Shown here piece by piece: positions 60,296 through 64,000 of a DNA stretch of 64,000 nt. The notes beneath the pieces are model-generated. The model was not told the DNA's origin and did not search any database. It saw only the letters and a list, made by a program, of their open reading frames with translations. The stretch is from Novosphingobium sp. KA1 (GTDB lineage Bacteria > Pseudomonadota > Alphaproteobacteria > Sphingomonadales > Sphingomonadaceae): the NCBI RefSeq assembly GCF_017309955.1, contig NZ_CP021248.1, positions 1 to 64,000 on the forward strand, written 5' to 3'. Every line of letters starts with the position of its first letter. Position 1 is the first letter of the stretch. The position numbers and the translations under genes are program-made.

Positions 60296-62097
60296 CAGGC
60301 AAGTCTCAGACGCAGTTCGAACGCGGCGCCGCCGATTCCCGGCATCGTGTCCGGCATCGCGTCCGGAATCGCGTTCCGTACGGCTTCATCGGGGAGCAGG
60401 CGCAGGGAGCCGCCGAACTCCTGGGCGATGTCCTGGGCGATGACGAGGCCCAGGCCAAGCCCTTCGGCGCGGCTGGTGGCAAAGGGCGTGAACAGGCGCG
60501 CGGCGATCTCGGGGGCGATGCCGGGGCCATTGTCGGCAATGACGAGGCGCAGGGCCTGCGCCTTGCCGTCCTCGTTCTCCTCGAGCGCCAGCGTGATCCT
60601 GATGCGCGGATCGGGGTGTCCGGCCAGCGCCTCGGTGGCGTTCTGCAGCAGGTTCACGAGGATCTGCTCGATCCGCACCTTGTCCCCCCGGACAGCGAGG
60701 CCGGGGGGAATGTCCGGTGTCTCGTAGCACACGGCGGCCAGCCGTTCCTTGAGCAGCAGGCGGGCGCCGTCGAGCCCATCTGCCAGCAGCACCGATCCCG
60801 GCCCGCCTGCTCCGCCGCTACCCTCTCCGGCAATGCCCTTTCGCGCGAACCCGCGAAGCTGCGCGGTGATCACGCCGATCCGCTCGGCAAGCCGGTCGAT
60901 CGCCGAGAGGTTCTCGCGCACCTCGTCGCTGGCACCCTGGTCGAGCAGGTGGCCCGCCGAAGCCGCATAGTTGCGAATGGCGGTCACCGGCTGGGCGGTT
61001 TCATGCGCGACGCTTGCCGTCACCTGGCCCAGCGTGGCGAGGCGGTTGGCGAGACGCAGTTCCTCGCGCAGGAGCGCGGCGCGGTGTTCGAGCGCGGCGC
61101 GCTCCTCCATCTCGCGGCGCAGTTCGGCGGTCCGCTCGGTCACCGCGGCTTCGAGCAGGGCAGTGCGTTCGCGGCGGCGGCGGTTGCGCTGCGCCAGCCA
61201 CCAGACCGCGCCGACGGCCAGCAGCGCCAGCAGCGCGGCCATGATCTGGGCGCTGCGCATCGGCGTCGTCACCGCGACGCGGATCGGCAGGGCGAGGTTG
61301 ACCCGCCAGCCGTCGCGGCTGGGCGGGCTGCTGGCCAGTTGCAGGGCGCCGGCGCGCTCGCCCATGCGGACCAGCCCCTCGCGGTCGATCGTGTAGGGCG
61401 TGGGCTTCAGCCCCGGCGCGCCGATGTCGGCGGCCACGGCCTGCTGCGCGGCGGTGCCGATCGGCTCGGTCATCGCGAAGCGCCAGGCATCGCGGCTGGT
61501 GACGAGGATCACGCCGTCGGCATTGGTCACGAAGGTCTCGCCGCCGGCGGTGCGCCACTGCGCCTCGATCCGGTCGAAATCCAGCTTGATGACAAGCACG
61601 CTGCTGCCGGCCACCTTGCGGGCCAGGTAGAGCCCGGGGTGATGGCTGACCGTGCCCAGCGCGAACTGCGCGCCGCCGCCGCTGCGCATCGCGTCGCGGT
61701 AGTAGCGCCGGAAGCGATAGTCGCGCCCGCTGAAGCTCTCGCGGCGGTTCCAGTTGCTGGCGGCCACCGAAAAACCGTCCGGCCCGATGAGGTAGATGGC
61801 CGAGGCGCCGATGCGATTGGCAAAGGTCTCGAACTTGGCGTTGAGCCGCTTGACCGCGCCCGGCTGGGCCCGCGCGGCGGCGATTACGTCGCGGTCGTCG
61901 GCCAGCGCTTGCGGCAGCAGGCGGAAGCGGGCGATCTCGCTGTCGAGCAGGGCCTGTCGCAGGCGCGCGTCGGCGGCGACCGAGGCCGCGAAGGCGGCCG
62001 CGGAGCGGCGGCGCACCACTTCGCCCGCCACGCTGCCCGCAACAAGGGCGGCGGCGAGTGCGGCGACAAGCCAGTAGAGACCATGGCGGCGATTCAC
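60295..62097 (-). CDS. dctB: DctB-like C4-dicarboxylate sensor kinase
   Basis: Sensor histidine kinase of 600 residues. A first membrane helix (YWLVAALAAALVAGSVAG) and a second (ALLALLAVGAVWWLAQ) bracket a periplasmic double-Cache/PAS-like domain (about 45-290, with RDYRFRRYYRDAM and GLYLARKV as in DctB). Coiled coil, H box TASVAHETAQPVTAIRNY, N box LVNLLQNATEAL, and G boxes IADNGPGIAPE and LGLGLVIAQD follow. The GTG at 62097 is chosen: the ATG at 62145 would place the palindrome 62125-62146 inside the gene. It is coupled to the regulator and diverges from dctA. Confidence 0.92.
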   Translation of the reverse strand: MNRRHGLYWLVAALAAALVAGSVAGEVVRRRSAAAFAASVAADARLRQALLDSEIARFRLLPQALADDRDVIAAARAQPGAVKRLNAKFETFANRIGASAIYLIGPDGFSVAASNWNRRESFSGRDYRFRRYYRDAMRSGGGAQFALGTVSHHPGLYLARKVAGSSVLVIKLDFDRIEAQWRTAGGETFVTNADGVILVTSRDAWRFAMTEPIGTAAQQAVAADIGAPGLKPTPYTIDREGLVRMGERAGALQLASSPPSRDGWRVNLALPIRVAVTTPMRSAQIMAALLALLAVGAVWWLAQRNRRRRERTALLEAAVTERTAELRREMEERAALEHRAALLREELRLANRLATLGQVTASVAHETAQPVTAIRNYAASAGHLLDQGASDEVRENLSAIDRLAERIGVITAQLRGFARKGIAGEGSGGAGGPGSVLLADGLDGARLLLKERLAAVCYETPDIPPGLAVRGDKVRIEQILVNLLQNATEALAGHPDPRIRITLALEENEDGKAQALRLVIADNGPGIAPEIAARLFTPFATSRAEGLGLGLVIAQDIAQEFGGSLRLLPDEAVRNAIPDAMPDTMPGIGGAAFELRLRLA

Positions 62098-62124
62098 CCC
62101 CTGGACGGTAGCCGCAGTGGCGGC

Positions 62125-62146
62125 GATGTGCAAATTGTTGCACATC
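62125..62146. promoter_or_regulatory. Palindrome between dctB and dctA, probable DctD operator
   Basis: GATGTGCAA (62125-62133) and TTGCACATC (62138-62146) form a perfect 9-bp inverted repeat around four bases. It is the only strong dyad in the 234-bp divergent region and resembles the TGTGC..GCACA upstream sites reported for rhizobial DctD. It lies about 185 bp before the dctA start. Confidence 0.7.
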
Positions 62147-62331
62147 GCTGCAGTGCAATGTGCCGATTTCCGCCCATCGCCATCGCCGGCTGCACCGCGA
62201 AGTGCCCGGAATCCGGCGGTTTAAATGGATTGCAAAAATGTCTTTGGCCGCAGCGTGGAATCGAACAGCCTTGGCCCAGCCCGCGATAAGCATAAGTCTT
62301 GCGCGTGCAGAGAGAGGAAGAAAGGCCTGCC

Positions 62332-63669
62332 ATGCACACCCCATTGCCCGATACGCACGAGTCCGCCGCGCCCCGCCGCTGGTATGCTCATCTCTACGTG
62401 CAGGTGCTCATCGCCATCGCGGCGGGTGTCACCATCGGCCACTTCGCGCCCGCCACGGGCGAGGCGCTGAAGCCGCTGGGGGATGCGTTCATCAAGCTGG
62501 TCAAGATGGTGATCGCCCCGGTCATCTTCCTGACCATCGTCACCGGCATCGCCTCGATGCGCGATCTGCGCGCGGTCGGCCGGGTGGCAGGCAAGGCATT
62601 TGCCTATTTCTTCTTTTTCTCGACCCTGGCGCTGATCGTCGGGCTGATCGTGGCGAACGTGGTTCGCCCCGGTCACGGCCTGAACATCGATCCTGCCACG
62701 CTCGATGCCTCGAAGGTCGCACTCTTCTCCGAGAAGGCACACGAAACGACGATCACCGGGTTCCTGACGGGCATGATCCCGGACACGTTCCTTTCGTCCA
62801 TGACCGAGGGCAATATCCTTCAGGTCCTGGTGATCGCCATCCTCTTCGGCGTTTCGCTGGCCATGCTGGGGGACCGCGGCGCGCCCGCGCTCTCGCTGCT
62901 GGAAACCGTCTCGATGGTGTTCTTCAAGCTGGTGTCGATCGTCATGAAGGCGGCGCCGGTCGGTGCCTTCGGCGCGATGGCCTTCACCATCGGCAAGTAC
63001 GGGGTGGGCAGCCTTGCCAACCTCGCCGGGCTGGTGGCGACCTTCTACGTCACGTCCGCGCTGTTCGTGGTGGTGGTGCTGGGCGTGGTGGCGCGGCTCG
63101 CCGGGTTCTCGATCTTTGCACTGATTTCCTATCTCAAGGCCGAATTGCTGCTGGTGCTGGGCACCTCGTCCTCGGAAAGCGCGCTGCCCTCGCTGATGGA
63201 GAAGATGGAGCGCGCGGGCTGCCCCAAGAGCATCGTCGGCCTGGTCGTGCCGACCGGCTACAGCTTCAATCTTGACGGCACCAACATCTACATGACGCTG
63301 GCGGCGCTGTTCATCGCCCAGGCCTGCAAAGTGGAACTGACGCTGGGCCAGCAGGTGCTGCTGCTGGGCGTTGCGATGCTCTCGTCCAAGGGCGCGGCGG
63401 GCGTGACCGGCGCCGGTTTCATCACGCTGGCGGCCACGCTCTCCATCGTGCCCGCGGTGCCGGTGGCGGGCATGGCGCTGATCCTGGGGGTCGACCGGTT
63501 CATGTCGGAGTGCCGCAGCCTGACGAACTTCATCGGCAATGCGGTGGCAACCGTGGTGGTCTCGCGCTGGGAAGGCAAGCTCGATACCGCGCGCTTCAGG
63601 GCCGTGCTTGCCCAGCGCGACCCCGCTGCCGCCGAGCCCGTCGCCGCCGATAACCGCGCCCTCATCTGA
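62332..63669 (+). CDS. dctA: C4-dicarboxylate transporter DctA
   Basis: Cation-coupled uptake of succinate, fumarate and malate across the inner membrane, 445 residues. Family motifs are intact: [46 protein letters not shown] (serine-rich hairpin), [26 protein letters not shown] and [20 protein letters not shown], ending with the [28 protein letters not shown] loop. AAAGG lies 6 bases before the ATG at 62332. It diverges from dctB-dctD, with the dyad at 62125 between. No -24/-12 sigma54 promoter could be found in its upstream region. Confidence 0.97.
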   Translation: MHTPLPDTHESAAPRRWYAHLYVQVLIAIAAGVTIGHFAPATGEALKPLGDAFIKLVKMVIAPVIFLTIVTGIASMRDLRAVGRVAGKAFAYFFFFSTLALIVGLIVANVVRPGHGLNIDPATLDASKVALFSEKAHETTITGFLTGMIPDTFLSSMTEGNILQVLVIAILFGVSLAMLGDRGAPALSLLETVSMVFFKLVSIVMKAAPVGAFGAMAFTIGKYGVGSLANLAGLVATFYVTSALFVVVVLGVVARLAGFSIFALISYLKAELLLVLGTSSSESALPSLMEKMERAGCPKSIVGLVVPTGYSFNLDGTNIYMTLAALFIAQACKVELTLGQQVLLLGVAMLSSKGAAGVTGAGFITLAATLSIVPAVPVAGMALILGVDRFMSECRSLTNFIGNAVATVVVSRWEGKLDTARFRAVLAQRDPAAAEPVAADNRALI

Positions 63670-63704
63670 CCGCTTGCACGCGCCGCTCGCGGGAGAGCAA
63701 GCGG
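63670..63704 (+). terminator. Weak hairpin after dctA
   Basis: CCGCTTGC (63670-63677) and GCAAGCGG (63697-63704) pair across a long loop directly after the dctA stop. No T tract follows, so partial read-through into the porin gene is likely. Confidence 0.35.
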
Positions 63705-63793
63705 CGCGCCCGACCTGAAGCCGGCGCCGAGGCCGGCCTGATTTCCGCCTGAACCAAGACGGGGCAAAAGCCCCGCACAGGATCCCCCCGAAC

Positions 63794-64000
63794 ATGACCA
63801 TTCTGTCTGCGCGGCTGCTTGCCGCAACCCTTTGCTGCGCCTCCGTCACGGCGCATGCCGAAGAGGCGAAAGCCCCCGCCTACCCGGTTTCCGCCAACGG
63901 CGACGGCGCCGTGACCAACGGCTACAGCATCTCGCGCTGGGCCGAGGACTGGCGGGTCATGGCCAGCAAGGCGAGGCGCGACGATCCGCTCGACCGTCTC
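63794..64000 (+). CDS. Outer-membrane porin of the alginate-export type (partial)
   Basis: The first 69 codons of a gene running off the window. A signal peptide (MTILSARLLAATLCCASVTAHAEE) is followed by VSANGDGAVTNGYSISRWAEDWRVMASKARRDDPLDRL. The SRWAEDW...DPLDRL stretch resembles the start of the alginate-export/porin family common in sphingomonads. It lies 124 bp after dctA in the same direction and could be the outer-membrane path for dicarboxylates or other small acids. The assignment rests on a short N-terminus. Confidence 0.65.
   Translation, partial: MTILSARLLAATLCCASVTAHAEEAKAPAYPVSANGDGAVTNGYSISRWAEDWRVMASKARRDDPLDRL

Noticed and set aside
58874..60727. 617-codon plus-strand frame over dctD/dctB
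   Set aside because: Antisense shadow of two well-supported regulatory genes.
62260..62300. TTGGCCCAGCCCGCGA as a sigma54 promoter for dctA
   Set aside because: GG and GC are 8 instead of 10 bases apart and the -12 TTGC is missing.

Overview
The window is about 64 kb of GC-rich alphaproteobacterial DNA. It most resembles a sphingomonad (Novosphingobium/Sphingobium type): four TonB-dependent receptors, a FecIR signalling pair, a sphingomonad-like plasmid replication module and an outer-membrane porin of the alginate-export type. The left end carries parA, parB, a replication initiator gene, GTTTCCCCGGGGAAAC palindromes and iterons, so this is very probably the start of a plasmid, megaplasmid or chromid record. 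No rRNA, tRNA, insertion sequence or CRISPR array was seen. Identifications rest on reading sequence and motifs by eye; no database search was run.

Layout. 1-4.6 kb: parA-parB-rep, parS-like palindromes (one inside rep) and an iteron origin. 4.6-7.5 kb: a predicted nuclease (DUF2779-like) and a plasmid protein of unknown function with a palindromic operator. 8-11.7 kb: LysR regulator, drug-efflux-type MFS transporter and a Tat-exported alpha/beta hydrolase. 11.7-16.5 kb: an RNA-repair operon (rtcB, an unknown gene, rtcA) behind a sigma54 promoter, with divergent rtcR. 16.6-22.6 kb: a degenerate tyrosine recombinase, a three-domain FkbM methyltransferase/2OG oxygenase/methyltransferase fusion and a siderophore-type receptor. 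22.9-28.3 kb: a sigma54 two-component system divergent from a three-gene membrane operon with a near-perfect -24/-12 promoter. 28.4-29.8 kb: a cobalamin riboswitch controlling a Co/Ni permease.

29.9-37.5 kb: cell-envelope genes (cupin, MlaA-like protein, CYTH-CHAD protein, glycosyltransferase, GtrA, ferritin-like protein, FUSC exporter). 37.7-39.7 kb: lldR-lldD lactate utilisation with paired operators. 39.8-42.4 kb: a glutathione S-transferase and a membrane diguanylate cyclase. 42.5-53.1 kb: receptor plus GH3 beta-glucosidase, a small secreted protein, a DsbA-like oxidoreductase, and an iron-type receptor with a PepSY protein. 53.1-58.9 kb: a fecI-fecR-receptor-aminotransferase cluster. 58.9-63.7 kb: dctD-dctB facing dctA for C4-dicarboxylate uptake. 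A porin gene runs off the right end.

Common theme: nutrient acquisition (iron, cobalt, lactate, dicarboxylates, glucosides) and envelope maintenance on an accessory replicon. There are three sigma54-type AAA+ regulators. Two (RtcR and the 22.9 kb regulator) keep the GxFTGA loop and sit next to recognisable -24/-12 promoters. The third (DctD-like) has lost the loop, and no such promoter is visible upstream of dctA. The best candidates for undescribed biology are the sigma54 membrane operon at 26.2-28.3 kb, the unknown gene and structured leader of the rtc operon, and the trifunctional fusion at 17.8-20.0 kb.
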